Part shown: positions 6,383 through 14,900 of the stretch, piece after piece
How the letters are laid out: each line of letters opens with the position of its first letter
Position numbering within the stretch: position 1 is the first letter of the stretch
Assembly (NCBI RefSeq): GCF_002413825.1
Contig: NZ_DHXT01000146.1
Coordinates: 1-26,135 of the forward strand
Length of the DNA stretch: 26,135 bases
Reading direction: 5' to 3'
DNA from: Rhodoferax sp. UBA5149
GTDB lineage: Bacteria > Pseudomonadota > Gammaproteobacteria > Burkholderiales > Burkholderiaceae_C
Notes under the pieces: generated by a model
The model's input: only the letters and a program-made list of their open reading frames with translations
What the model was told of the DNA's origin: nothing
Databases searched by the model: none
Position numbers and translations under genes: made by a program

Positions 6383-7405
6383 TCAAATCTGTCGGTTTGA
6401 CAATTCCCCTGCCCGGCTTGAGTACTTGGTGTCGGCATTCAGTTTTTCCACCTGTACACGTGCCAGACGGCCACCATAGACGGTCGATTTGAGCCACTCG
6501 AATTCAGCCATCAACTGAGCCTCATCAGTCAGTCGCGTATGCCACACTTTTTGGTCGGAATTCCAGCGGTAGGACCGTGCTTTGAGCAGATCTTTGGCTT
6601 CAAACGGTGCACCGGTCGCCTGCAGCCGGTAGCTCGATTTGCCGCTTGCTGCAATGATTTCCGCCAGGCCGCTTTGTTTGGAGGTGAGCAGTTGTTCGCC
6701 CAAGACTGCCAGCAGCGCGTGGCAGTCCACTTCAGCACGGTGGGCGTCATAAAACCAGCCTTTCTCCATTGCCAGATACTCCAGCTTGGCAGAACCGTGA
6801 CCTTCCTTCTTCCAGTCAATGTCGGCGAATGAGCAGCCCCACGGCAATTGCGCAAAAGCGGGAATGCGCGCTTCGCAAAAAGGACGGTCAAAGCCGGCGT
6901 TGTGGGCAATTACCAGGTCCGCGCCTTCCAGCACGGTGGCAATGCGCGCTTCGTCCAGGTGCCGCCCCTTGACCATCTCGCTGGAAATGCCGGTAATGGC
7001 CTGTATCTCTTTGGAGACAGGCATGCCAGGATCTTCCAGCTCGTCGTAGACCAGTACATCACCCACGGGCAAACCGGTCGTGGTATCGACATCGACCCGC
7101 AACATCGCCAATTCGATGATCTTGTCGCGGGCGTGATCCAGGCCGGTAGTCTCGGTGTCGAGCACCACAACCCGAACGACCGGTCCTTGCGGTGTGCGAT
7201 CAAAGTGACGCACTGGAAGCAGACGGCGCAGTACCCGATAGTCGGGATGGCGCGCCAGCGTTGCCGCCATCGCTTCGGCATCCGGGATAGCGACGGACTG
7301 TGGCGTTGGGGCGCGCTGGGTTTTTTGCCGGGTTTTTGGTTTGACCACGAGTGCCACAGGCACGTCAGCGGTGTCAAAGCCAAGCGGGAGTTGCGGGTCG
7401 CTCAC
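6383..7405 (-). CDS. DEDDh-type 3'-5' exonuclease (DnaQ-like)
   Basis: The 340-residue protein carries all acidic exonuclease motifs: VLDTETTG (Asp83, Glu85), AHNAGFD (His168, Asp173) and HRAEVD (His222, Asp227). It thus belongs to the DnaQ / polymerase III epsilon-like group, which removes 3' nucleotides from DNA or RNA using two metal ions. It is not the replicative epsilon subunit by layout: there is an 80-residue N-terminal extension rich in Pro and Lys, and a C-terminal segment (about 265-315, FEAKDLLKARSYRWNSD...W...EFEWLKSTVYGG) resembling a small accessory module in some exonucleases. The start codon is GTG 7405 with a weak ribosome site. A role in repair or DNA turnover is inferred. 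Confidence 0.85.
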   Translation of the reverse strand: MSDPQLPLGFDTADVPVALVVKPKTRQKTQRAPTPQSVAIPDAEAMAATLARHPDYRVLRRLLPVRHFDRTPQGPVVRVVVLDTETTGLDHARDKIIELAMLRVDVDTTTGLPVGDVLVYDELEDPGMPVSKEIQAITGISSEMVKGRHLDEARIATVLEGADLVIAHNAGFDRPFCEARIPAFAQLPWGCSFADIDWKKEGHGSAKLEYLAMEKGWFYDAHRAEVDCHALLAVLGEQLLTSKQSGLAEIIAASGKSSYRLQATGAPFEAKDLLKARSYRWNSDQKVWHTRLTDEAQLMAEFEWLKSTVYGGRLARVQVEKLNADTKYSSRAGELSNRQI

Positions 7406-7487
7406 GTGGATCTTTCAGATTGGAGTTGGTTCAAGCGGGCATTACACCGCACTCCGTGCACCCGGAAGTTCAGGCACCGCGCGGCAC

Positions 7488-8273
7488 CTATAAAAGAGGC
7501 CGCAATTCCCGCGCCGCTTCAAACATCAAAGGCAGTAAATCCCGCTGCATGGCCAGCGTTGACAGTCGGCTTTGGGACGCCACCACATTGAGCGCCGCCA
7601 CGGTCACCCCCTTGCTGTTGCGCAGCGGCACCGCCAGTGCATGCACGCCCAGTTCATGCTCCTCGCTGGCCAGACAAAAATCGTCCTGGCGAATTTTGTT
7701 GATGAGCGTGCGAAACGCCTTGGAATCCGTGGTGGTCAGGGGCGTCATGCGGGCCAGGTTGCGCCCCTTCATCCAGTCGCTGAAGGCGGTTTTGGTCTTG
7801 GCGGCCAGCAACACCCGCCCGGTGGAAGTTGCGTGCGCCGGCAATCTGGCGCCCATGTGCAGACCATAGGCAATCACGCGACCGGTCCCGGTCGGGGATG
7901 CGTTGCGGTCATTGCCGCTGCGCGCCACGATCACCACCTCGTCGGCGTCCAGCACCACGGCCGAAAACGACTCTTGCGCCTGCACCGCCAGCCGGTTCAA
8001 GGTGGGTTGAATCGCGCGCGGCAAGCGGGAGGACGCCAGATAGCTGCCGGAGAAGCGCAGCACCTTGCTCGACAACCAAAAATAGCTGCCATCGGTCTCC
8101 AGGTAGCCAAGGTGCGCCAGGGTGAGCAAATGACGCCGCGCCGCCGCGCGCGTGATGCCGGCTCGCGCGGCGGCCAGCGTGGCGTTGAGGCGCTGGCGTT
8201 CGGTATCAAAACTCTCCAGCACCGCCATGCCCTTGGCCATGCCTTCGATGAAATCCGCTTTGGCTATGGTCAT
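7488..8273 (-). CDS. pobR: IclR-family transcriptional regulator, probably of pobA
   Basis: This is a 261-residue protein starting at ATG 8273 with GAGGAA upstream; the longer open frame has no such signal and runs into the intergenic palindrome. The N-terminal winged helix (about 10-75) includes LNATLAAARAGITRAAARRH and LLTLAHLGYLETDG. The C-terminal effector domain has ATSTGRVLLAAK and DDFCLASEEHELGVHALAVP, the standard IclR signature that binds small aromatic or organic acids. It closely resembles PcaR/PobR/PcaU-type members. Divergence from pobA, 127 nt away, strongly suggests that it senses 4-hydroxybenzoate or a related compound and controls pobA. The gene name rests on this context and is an inference. 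Confidence 0.85.
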   Translation of the reverse strand: MTIAKADFIEGMAKGMAVLESFDTERQRLNATLAAARAGITRAAARRHLLTLAHLGYLETDGSYFWLSSKVLRFSGSYLASSRLPRAIQPTLNRLAVQAQESFSAVVLDADEVVIVARSGNDRNASPTGTGRVIAYGLHMGARLPAHATSTGRVLLAAKTKTAFSDWMKGRNLARMTPLTTTDSKAFRTLINKIRQDDFCLASEEHELGVHALAVPLRNSKGVTVAALNVVASQSRLSTLAMQRDLLPLMFEAARELRPLL

Positions 8274-8292
8274 CCAAGCTTCCTCGATTGGT

Positions 8293-8309
8293 TGCGCGAC
8301 TATCGCGCA
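8293..8309. promoter_or_regulatory. Palindromic operator candidate between pobR and pobA
   Basis: The 17-mer TGCGCGA-CTA-TCGCGCA is a perfect inverted repeat with 7-bp arms. IclR regulators bind such palindromes between divergent genes. A second, weaker pair of half-sites, GTGC and GCAC with a 7-nt spacer, follows at 8314-8328. Confidence 0.6.
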
Positions 8310-8400
8310 CTGAGTGCAATCATCGCACAATTAATCGGAATCGTTCTTTGCAAAAGGTGTCTAGGCACCTAAAGTTGACGCATTCATCACAGGAGCCAAC

Positions 8401-9591
8401 ATGCGAACGCGAACACAGGTTGCCATCATCGGCGCCGGTCCCTCGGGGCTTCTTCTGGGTCAACTGCTGCACAAGGCCGGTATCGACACCCTCATCATGG
8501 AGCGCCAGACCGGCGACCACGTACTGACCCGCATCCGCGCCGGCATTCTGGAGCAGGTTTGCATCGACCTGCTGGACGAAGCGGGCGTGGGCGAACGCAT
8601 GCACCGGGAAGGCCTGGTTCACGGCGGCATCGAGATGCTCTACAACGGCCAGCGCCACCGCATCGACATGAACAAGCTGACCGGCGGCAAAAATGTCATG
8701 GTCTATGGCCAGACCGAGCTGACCCACGACTTGATGGACGCCCGTGCCAGCGCTGGCCTGACCACGGTGTATGAGGCGCACAACGTGGCCGTGCACGACT
8801 TTGACAGCAAGAAGCCGCGCGTCACCTACGAAAAAGACGGCCAGAAGTTCGAAATCGACTGCGATTTCATCGCTGGCTGCGACGGCTTTCACGGTGTGTG
8901 CCGCGCCAGCGCCCCGCGCAGCGCGATCACCGAATTTGAGAAGGTCTACCCGTTCGGCTGGCTGGGCCTGCTGTCCGACACGCCGCCGGTGCACGACGAA
9001 CTCATCTACATCAACAGCCCGCGCGGCTTCGCCCTGTGTTCGCAACGCAGCAAGACGCGCAGCCGCTACTACCTGCAGGTGCCGCTCACCGACAAGGTGG
9101 AAGAGTGGACCGACGCCGCGTTCTGGCAGGAGCTGCGCCTGCGCCTGGACGAGGAAGGCCGCAACAAGCTGATCACCGGCCCGTCCATCGAGAAGAGCAT
9201 CGCCCCGCTGCGCAGCTTCATCACCGAGCCGATGCGCTTTGGCCGCATGTTCCTGGCGGGCGACGCCGCCCACATCGTGCCGCCGACCGGCGCCAAGGGC
9301 CTGAACCTGGCCGCCACCGACGTGAAATACCTCTCCAGCGCCATCATCGAGTTCTACCAGGACAAGACCGAGGTCGGCATCGATACGTATTCCGAACGCT
9401 GCCTCAAGCGCATCTGGAAGGGCGAGCGCTTCTCGTGGTGGTTCACCCAATTGATGCACCGCTTCCCCGATGACGGCGCCATCGTCGCCAAGTTCCAGCA
9501 AGCCGAGCTCGACTACCTGATCCACTCCGAAGCGGGCTCGCGCACCATCGCGGAAAACTACGTCGGCTTGCCGCTCGATTTCGGCGCCTGA
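8401..9591 (+). CDS. pobA: 4-hydroxybenzoate 3-monooxygenase
   Basis: The 396-residue protein is a full-length class A flavoprotein hydroxylase that converts 4-hydroxybenzoate to protocatechuate with NADPH and oxygen in the cytoplasm, feeding the protocatechuate ring-cleavage route. Visible motifs are VAIIGAGPSGLLLG (FAD dinucleotide fold, residues 8-21), GCDGFHGVCR (the DG motif for FAD and NADPH), ALCSQRSKTRSRYY carrying the Ser/Arg substrate contacts, and GDAAHIVPPTGAKGLN (287 onward), which closes the FAD site. The start ATG 8401 has AGGAG 5 nt upstream. The divergent IclR gene and the palindrome between them point to induction by substrate. No protocatechuate dioxygenase gene is in the window. 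Confidence 0.97.
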   Translation: MRTRTQVAIIGAGPSGLLLGQLLHKAGIDTLIMERQTGDHVLTRIRAGILEQVCIDLLDEAGVGERMHREGLVHGGIEMLYNGQRHRIDMNKLTGGKNVMVYGQTELTHDLMDARASAGLTTVYEAHNVAVHDFDSKKPRVTYEKDGQKFEIDCDFIAGCDGFHGVCRASAPRSAITEFEKVYPFGWLGLLSDTPPVHDELIYINSPRGFALCSQRSKTRSRYYLQVPLTDKVEEWTDAAFWQELRLRLDEEGRNKLITGPSIEKSIAPLRSFITEPMRFGRMFLAGDAAHIVPPTGAKGLNLAATDVKYLSSAIIEFYQDKTEVGIDTYSERCLKRIWKGERFSWWFTQLMHRFPDDGAIVAKFQQAELDYLIHSEAGSRTIAENYVGLPLDFGA

Positions 9592-9613
9592 ACGATGCTG
9601 CTTTAATAGCGAC

Positions 9614-10546
9614 ATGACCTCCACTCCAAACGCGACCACCTCCCCACCTCCGAGCCCACTGCGCCCATTGCGCGGGGTGCGTGTGCTCAGCCTGAGCCTG
9701 AACCTGCCCGGCCCGGCCGCCTTGATGCGCTGCCAGCAAATGGGCGCCTCCTGCGTCAAGCTGGAGCCGCCACCGCCCGCCGGTGCGCCAGCTGGCACGT
9801 CGGGCGACCCCATGGGTTTGTACAACCGGCCCGCCTTCGATGCGCTACACCAGGGCGTGCGCGTGGCGGTGGCCGACCTCAAAACCGAAAAAGGCCAGAA
9901 AGCCCTGCACCGGGAGTTGGCCAAAGCCAATGTTCTGCTGACCTCCTTCCGCCCTTCCGCTTTGCGCAAACTGGGACTGGACTGGAAAGGGCTGCACAAA
10001 CAGTACCCGGCGCTGTCGCAGGTCGCCATTGTGGGCGCGCCAGGCGCGCGCGCCGAAGAGCCGGGACACGATCTCACCTACCTGGCGGAGAACGATCTGA
10101 TTGGTGGACTCGATCTCCCCCCTACCCTGTATGCCGACATGGGCGGCTCGCTGATGGCCTCCGAGGCCGTGTTGAAAGCGGTGCTGCTTCAGCTGAAAAG
10201 CGGCAAGGGCAGCTACCTTGAAGTGGCCTTGTCAGAAGCGGCTGGCTACCTGGCCCTGCCGCGCAGCTGGGGGCTCACGCAACCGGGCGCTGCGGTGGGC
10301 GGTGGCCACGCCGGCTACCGCGTCTACCCCTGCAAGGACGGCCGCGTGGCGGTGGCCGCGCTGGAGCCCCACTTTGCCAAATCCTTGTGTGCCGCGGCCG
10401 GGATTCAATACGCCAATATCCTGACCATGTTGTCGCCCCCCACCCATCAGGCGTTGGCGGCCTACCTGCTCAGCATGACGCGCCAGGCACTCGATGCACT
10501 GGCTATTGGAAAAGACATTCCGCTCCATACGCTACCAAAACAATAG
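9614..10546 (+). CDS. Family III CoA-transferase (CaiB/BaiF, AMACR-like)
   Basis: The 310-residue protein starts after a Pro/Thr-rich lead with LRGVRVLSLSLNLPGPAAL, the usual opening of CaiB/BaiF enzymes, followed by MGASCVKLEPP, SFRPSALRKLGLDW, PGHDLTYLAEN and YADMGGSLMASEAV. Asp175 in ADMGGS corresponds to the catalytic Asp of this family. Members move CoA between acids or epimerise methyl-branched acyl-CoA. The protein is shorter than CaiB (about 400 aa) but reaches the usual DIPLHTL end, so it looks complete. It begins 22 nt after pobA without a clear ribosome site and may be co-transcribed. Its last codons and TAG stop are supplied by a dispersed repeat. The substrate is unknown. Confidence 0.8.
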   Translation: MTSTPNATTSPPPSPLRPLRGVRVLSLSLNLPGPAALMRCQQMGASCVKLEPPPPAGAPAGTSGDPMGLYNRPAFDALHQGVRVAVADLKTEKGQKALHRELAKANVLLTSFRPSALRKLGLDWKGLHKQYPALSQVAIVGAPGARAEEPGHDLTYLAENDLIGGLDLPPTLYADMGGSLMASEAVLKAVLLQLKSGKGSYLEVALSEAAGYLALPRSWGLTQPGAAVGGGHAGYRVYPCKDGRVAVAALEPHFAKSLCAAAGIQYANILTMLSPPTHQALAAYLLSMTRQALDALAIGKDIPLHTLPKQ

Positions 10547-10586
10547 CTGCTTGCGCATAGTAGACGGGGGCTAGAGGCTGTTTTTA
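10530..10586 (+). repeat. Dispersed repeat copy overlapping the CoA-transferase stop codon
   Basis: The stretch runs from GCTACCAAAACAATAGCTGC to GGGGGCTAGAGGCTGTTTTT. The core ACGGGGGCTAGAG recurs inside vapB at about 15620-15632, and a related GGGCTAGCAGCG occurs inside ispD. I recall this kind of element as frequent in Comamonadaceae intergenic regions. Here it contributes the final codons and TAG stop of the CoA-transferase and a T tract between the convergent CoA-transferase and ispF genes, where it could act as a terminator. Confidence 0.6.
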
Positions 10587-11066
10587 CTTAAATGGGACGA
10601 GCAGCACCACCGCCCTCGCCTCCATCGCCTGACCGAGACCGACCGGCCCCATTTTTTCTGCGGTCTTGGCCTTGACGTTGACCTGATCCACCTGCACCGC
10701 CAGCGCCAGCGCAATCTGGACGCGTATGGCCGGGATAAAAGGCATCAATTTGGGCGCCTGCGCAATCACGGTGCTGTCCACATTGCCGATCTCGAAACCT
10801 TTTTCGCGCACGCGACGGGCCGCCTCGGTCAACAGCACCCGCGAATCAGCGCCCTTGAAACGCGCATCGGTGTCAGGGAAATGTGTGCCGATGTCGCCCA
10901 GTCCGGCGGCGCCCAGGAGCGCGTCGGTGATGGCATGCAGCAGCACATCCGCGTCTGAATGGCCCAGCAGACCCAAGTGAAAAGGTATCTCCACGCCCCC
11001 GAGGATGAGCTTTCGCCCTTCCACCAGAGCGTGTACATCCCAGCCCTCGCCTATTCTGAAATTCAT
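10584..11066 (-). CDS. ispF: 2-C-methyl-D-erythritol 2,4-cyclodiphosphate synthase
   Basis: This 160-residue protein is full length for IspF. It converts CDP-methylerythritol 2-phosphate to the cyclic diphosphate, releasing CMP, in the MEP pathway to isoprenoid precursors. Sequence markers are RIGEGWDVHAL (zinc ligands Asp10 and His12), LGHSDADVLLHAITDALLGA (His ligand and helix), GDIGTHFPDTD, and the C-terminal VNVKAKTAEKMGPVGLGQA with the conserved Lys-Thr-Glu cytidine and loop residues. The ATG begins 1 nt after the ispD stop, with the ribosome site inside ispD, so translation is probably coupled. IspF is a soluble trimer. Identification is secure. Confidence 0.97.
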   Translation of the reverse strand: MNFRIGEGWDVHALVEGRKLILGGVEIPFHLGLLGHSDADVLLHAITDALLGAAGLGDIGTHFPDTDARFKGADSRVLLTEAARRVREKGFEIGNVDSTVIAQAPKLMPFIPAIRVQIALALAVQVDQVNVKAKTAEKMGPVGLGQAMEARAVVLLVPFK

Positions 11067-11067
11067 G

Positions 11068-11835
11068 TCATTCGCCTTTCAAACCTGTCGTCGACGGGGT
11101 CATGGGGAGCGCGCTGCCACGTGAACGCGCGATCAACACGGCTTGCGCCAGCGCGAAGTCCTCGGGGTAGGTCACCTTGAAGTTTTGCGCGCTGCCCGGG
11201 ACCAGCAGCGGGTGCAAGCCCAGGGCCTCCATGGCGCTGGATTCATCGGTCACCTGGTCGCCCGCCAGTCTGAGCGCGTCCGCCAGCGCGCCGATGCGAA
11301 ACATCTGCGGCGTCTGGGCCAGCCATTTGTCACTGCGGTCAAGCGTGCCCGCCACGCGGCCCGCGACTTCACTTTTCAGCGTATCGGGCAACTTGTGCGC
11401 CAGCAGACCACCTACGTCGTCTGCCGCACAGGCGTCGATCAAAGCGTCAATTTGCCCGGGCGTGATCAGGCAACGCGCCGCGTCGTGCACCAGGACCCAG
11501 TCGTGCGCCGCCGCACCTTGTTGCAGCAGAAACTCTAAACCATTAAAAACGCTGCTAGCCCTCGTGAATCCTCCACAGTTCGCTATTAAATAAGTAGCGA
11601 TTTGGGATGCAAAGAAATCATCACCCTCGGCTACCACGACGGCGGTATTTGCAATTCGGCCAACGCTGGCAAAGGCCGCCAGGGTGTGCATCACCATGGG
11701 CTGGCCCGCCAGCAGCTGGTACTGCTTGGGCCCGTCGGAGCCGGCGCGGGAGCCCGTGCCGGCACACGGGATCAAGGCCCAAAAGCGGGGATCGGAGGTG
11801 CCGTCGGCGGGGGGATTCTTGGGGTAGTCAGTCAT
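11068..11835 (-). CDS. ispD: 2-C-methyl-D-erythritol 4-phosphate cytidylyltransferase
   Basis: The 255-residue protein joins methylerythritol 4-phosphate to CTP in the MEP pathway, the step two before IspF. The nucleotide-binding opening is ALIPCAGTGSRAGSDGPKQY, with the catalytic Arg and Lys; later come CGGFTRASSVFNGL, WVLVHDAARCL, AQTPQMFR and VTDESSAMEALG, all in family order. The start is uncertain between ATG 11835 and ATG 11850; neither has a strong ribosome site. A TAGAAT box lies just upstream at 11849-11854 on this strand. Codons at about 11543-11598 are AT-rich and unlike the rest (AGG, GGA, TTA) and match a dispersed repeat, yet still encode the conserved motif. It is divergent from mfd. 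Confidence 0.95.
   Translation of the reverse strand: MTDYPKNPPADGTSDPRFWALIPCAGTGSRAGSDGPKQYQLLAGQPMVMHTLAAFASVGRIANTAVVVAEGDDFFASQIATYLIANCGGFTRASSVFNGLEFLLQQGAAAHDWVLVHDAARCLITPGQIDALIDACAADDVGGLLAHKLPDTLKSEVAGRVAGTLDRSDKWLAQTPQMFRIGALADALRLAGDQVTDESSAMEALGLHPLLVPGSAQNFKVTYPEDFALAQAVLIARSRGSALPMTPSTTGLKGE
11543..11598 (-). repeat. Dispersed repeat piece inside ispD coding sequence
   Basis: Read on the minus strand it goes from GCTACTTATTTAATAGCGAA to GGGCTAGCAGCGTTTTTAA. This matches the order and spacing of the copy at 10530-10586 and the partial one at 16343-16361. It remains in frame and encodes a conserved IspD segment (NCGGFTRASSVFN) with codons that differ from the surrounding GC-rich usage. 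Confidence 0.5.
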
Positions 11836-11876
11836 GGGCGTGTGCCCCATTCTAAAATGGGCGCAACAGCAGTCTG

Positions 11877-11907
11877 ACACCCCCCGCTTCCCCGCGTGGG
11901 GTGTTTT
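11877..11907 (+). terminator. Terminator-like hairpin in the ispD-mfd divergent region
   Basis: The arms ACACCCC and GGGGTGT, with an inner CGC/GCG after one mismatch, close a TTCCCC loop and are followed by TTTT on the plus strand. It lies 61 nt before the mfd start, so it could attenuate an mfd leader transcript or end a short upstream RNA. Confidence 0.5.
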
Positions 11908-11968
11908 GTATTTGTGTTTTTGAAATCAACGCGCAGGCACACTGACGCACCTGGTCATTAGGCGATTC

Positions 11969-14900
11969 ATGGATTTACCCAAACTGCTATCTGGCAAACG
12001 CTACACGCTGCCGCGCCCGGTGGGCTCGGCTGACGCCTTGTTGCTCGCCCAATTGGGCCTGCGCGAGAAAAGCAACGGCAAGCTGACGGCCATCGTCACG
12101 GCCGACGCCACGGATGCGCAGCGTCTGATCGATGAGATGGCGTTCTTTGCGCCCGACCTACGTTGCGTGCTGTTCCCGGACTGGGAAACCCTGCCCTACG
12201 ACACGTTTTCACCGCACCAGGACCTGATCAGCGAACGGCTGGCCACCTTGTGGCGTATCAGCCAGCGCAACAAGGAGACCGGCGCCGATGTGGTGATCGT
12301 GCCCGCCACCACCGCGCTCTACCGCTTGGCGCCGCCCGCTTTTCTGGCGGGCTACACCTTTCACTTCAAGGTCAAACAAAAGCTCGACGAGGCCAAACTC
12401 AAAGCCCAGCTGACCCTGGCCGGCTACAGCCACGTGTCCCAGGTAGTGAGCCCCGGCGAATACGCCGTACGCGGCGGGCTGATTGACCTGTTCCCCATGG
12501 GCAGCGCCGTGCCTTACCGCGTCGATTTGTTTGACGACGAAATCGACAGCATCCGCACCTTCGACCCCGACAGCCAGCGCAGCCTGTACCCCGTGCCCGA
12601 GGTCCGACTGCTTCCCGGTAGAGAATTTCCGATGGACGACGCGGCCCGTGCCCGCTTTCGCAGCCGCTGGCGCGAGCTGCTGGAGGGCGACCCGACCAAA
12701 AGCCGCATCTACAAAGACATTGGCAACGGCGTGGCGACCGCCGGCATCGAGTACTACCTGCCGTTGTTCTTTGAAGAAACGGCCACCGTGTTTGACTACC
12801 TGGGCGCGGAGGCGACGGTGGTGCTGCACGGGGATCTGGAGCCCGCCTTTCAGCATTTCTGGCAGGACACCCAAGAGCGCTACCGGCTGGTGCAGGGCGA
12901 CCCCGAACGCCCGGCGCTGCCACCCGAGGCCTTGTTTTTGGGCACCGAGCAGTTCTATGCCCGGGTCAATCAGCATCCGCAACTGGCGATTAAATCCGTT
13001 CGGGCTGAGCCGGTCGAAGCCTCGCCAGGCCCTTCGACCAGCTCAGGGCGAACGGACTATGTGGGAATTGAGACGCTGCCCACACTCACCGTGGTGCGCG
13101 GTGCCGACGATCCGCTGGCCCGTCTAAAAGAGCACATTCGGCTTACGACGCATCGGGTGCTGGTCCTGGCCGAAAGCGAAGGCCGCAAAACCAGCCTGCT
13201 GGACTTTTTGCACGCCAGCCAGCTGAGCCCGCCGTCGTTCGATTCACTGGCGGAATTCGAGCACAGCGACGAAAAGGTCGGCATTGCCACCTCAGCCTTG
13301 AATACCGGCTTCGCATGGCTCGAAGCGGGCATCGATTTCGTGACCGAGACCGAACTCTTCGCCGCCGGGCCCACCACGCGTCGGCGCAAGAAACAGGAGC
13401 AGGTCAGCGATGTCGAAGCGCTCATCAAAGACCTGAGCGAGCTCAATATCGGCGACCCGGTGGTCCATTCGGCCCACGGCATTGGCCGCTACAAAGGTCT
13501 GATCAATCTCGACCTCGGGCAAGTGCAGGCCAATGGCGAGCCCGAGGTGCAGGAGTTTCTGCACCTCGAATACGCAGACAAAGCCACGCTGTATGTGCCG
13601 GTCAGCCAGCTGCAGCTGATCAGCCGCTACACCGGCGTCAGCCCCGATGAGGCGCCGCTGCACCGCCTGGGCTCCGGGCAGTGGGAAAAAGCCAAGCGCA
13701 AGGCCGCCGAGCAGGTACGCGACAGCGCCGCCGAGCTGCTCAACATTTACGCGCGCCGGGCCGCCCGTGAAGGCCATGCCTTCCGCTATTCGCCCAGCGA
13801 CTACGAAACCTTCGCCAACGATTTCGGCTTTGAGGAAACCGCCGACCAAAGCGCCGCCATTCACGCCGTCATCCAGGACATGATCAGCCCGCGCCCGATG
13901 GACCGTCTGATCTGCGGCGACGTCGGTTTTGGCAAGACCGAGGTGGCTTTGCGCGCCGCCTTCATCGGCATCACCGGCGGCAAGCAGGTGGCCTTTCTGG
14001 CGCCGACCACCTTGCTGGCCGAGCAGCACTACCAGACGCTGGTGGACCGCTTTGCCAAATGGCCGGTGAAAGTGGCCGAGATGAGCCGCTTCCGCTCGGC
14101 CAAGGAAATCACCGCCGCCATGAAAGGCATTGCCGACGGCACCATTGACATTGTGGTGGGCACCCACAAGCTGCTGAGCAAAGACACCCATTTCAAAGAC
14201 CTGGGCCTGCTGATCATCGACGAGGAACACCGCTTTGGCGTGCGCCACAAGGAGCAAATGAAGGCCCTGCGCGCCGAAGTCGATGTGCTCACGCTCACCG
14301 CCACGCCGATTCCGCGCACGCTGGGCATGGCCCTGGAGGGCCTGCGTGATTTGAGCGTGATTGCCACCGCGCCGCAGCGCCGTCTGGCCATCAAGACCTT
14401 TGTCCGCACCGAAGGCAACGGCGTGATCCGCGAGGCCGTGCTGCGCGAACTCAAACGGGGTGGGCAGGTTTACTTTTTGCACAACGAGGTGGAGACGATC
14501 GAGAACCGTCGCGCCATGCTGGAGGAGCTGCTGCCCGAAGCCCGCATCGCCGTGGCCCACGGCCAGATGCCCGAGCGCCAGCTGGAGAGCGTGATGCGCG
14601 ACTTTGTGGCGCAGCGCTACAACCTGCTGCTGTGCTCCACCATCATCGAGACCGGCATTGACGTGCCCACGGCCAACACCATCGTCATGAGCCGTGCTGA
14701 CAAGTTTGGTCTCGCGCAGCTGCACCAATTGCGCGGCCGGGTCGGCCGCAGCCATCACCAAGCGTATGCCTACCTGATGGTGCCCGATCTGGAAGGCCTG
14801 ACCAAACAGGCCAGCCAGCGGCTGGACGCGATCCAGCAGATGGAAGAACTGGGCAGCGGCTTCTATCTCGCCATGCACGATCTGGAAATCCGCGGCGCCG

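Noticed and set aside
8320..10077. 585-codon open frame on the minus strand opposite pobA and the CoA-transferase gene
   Set aside because: It is antisense to pobA, which has complete family motifs; no ribosome site and no known domain.
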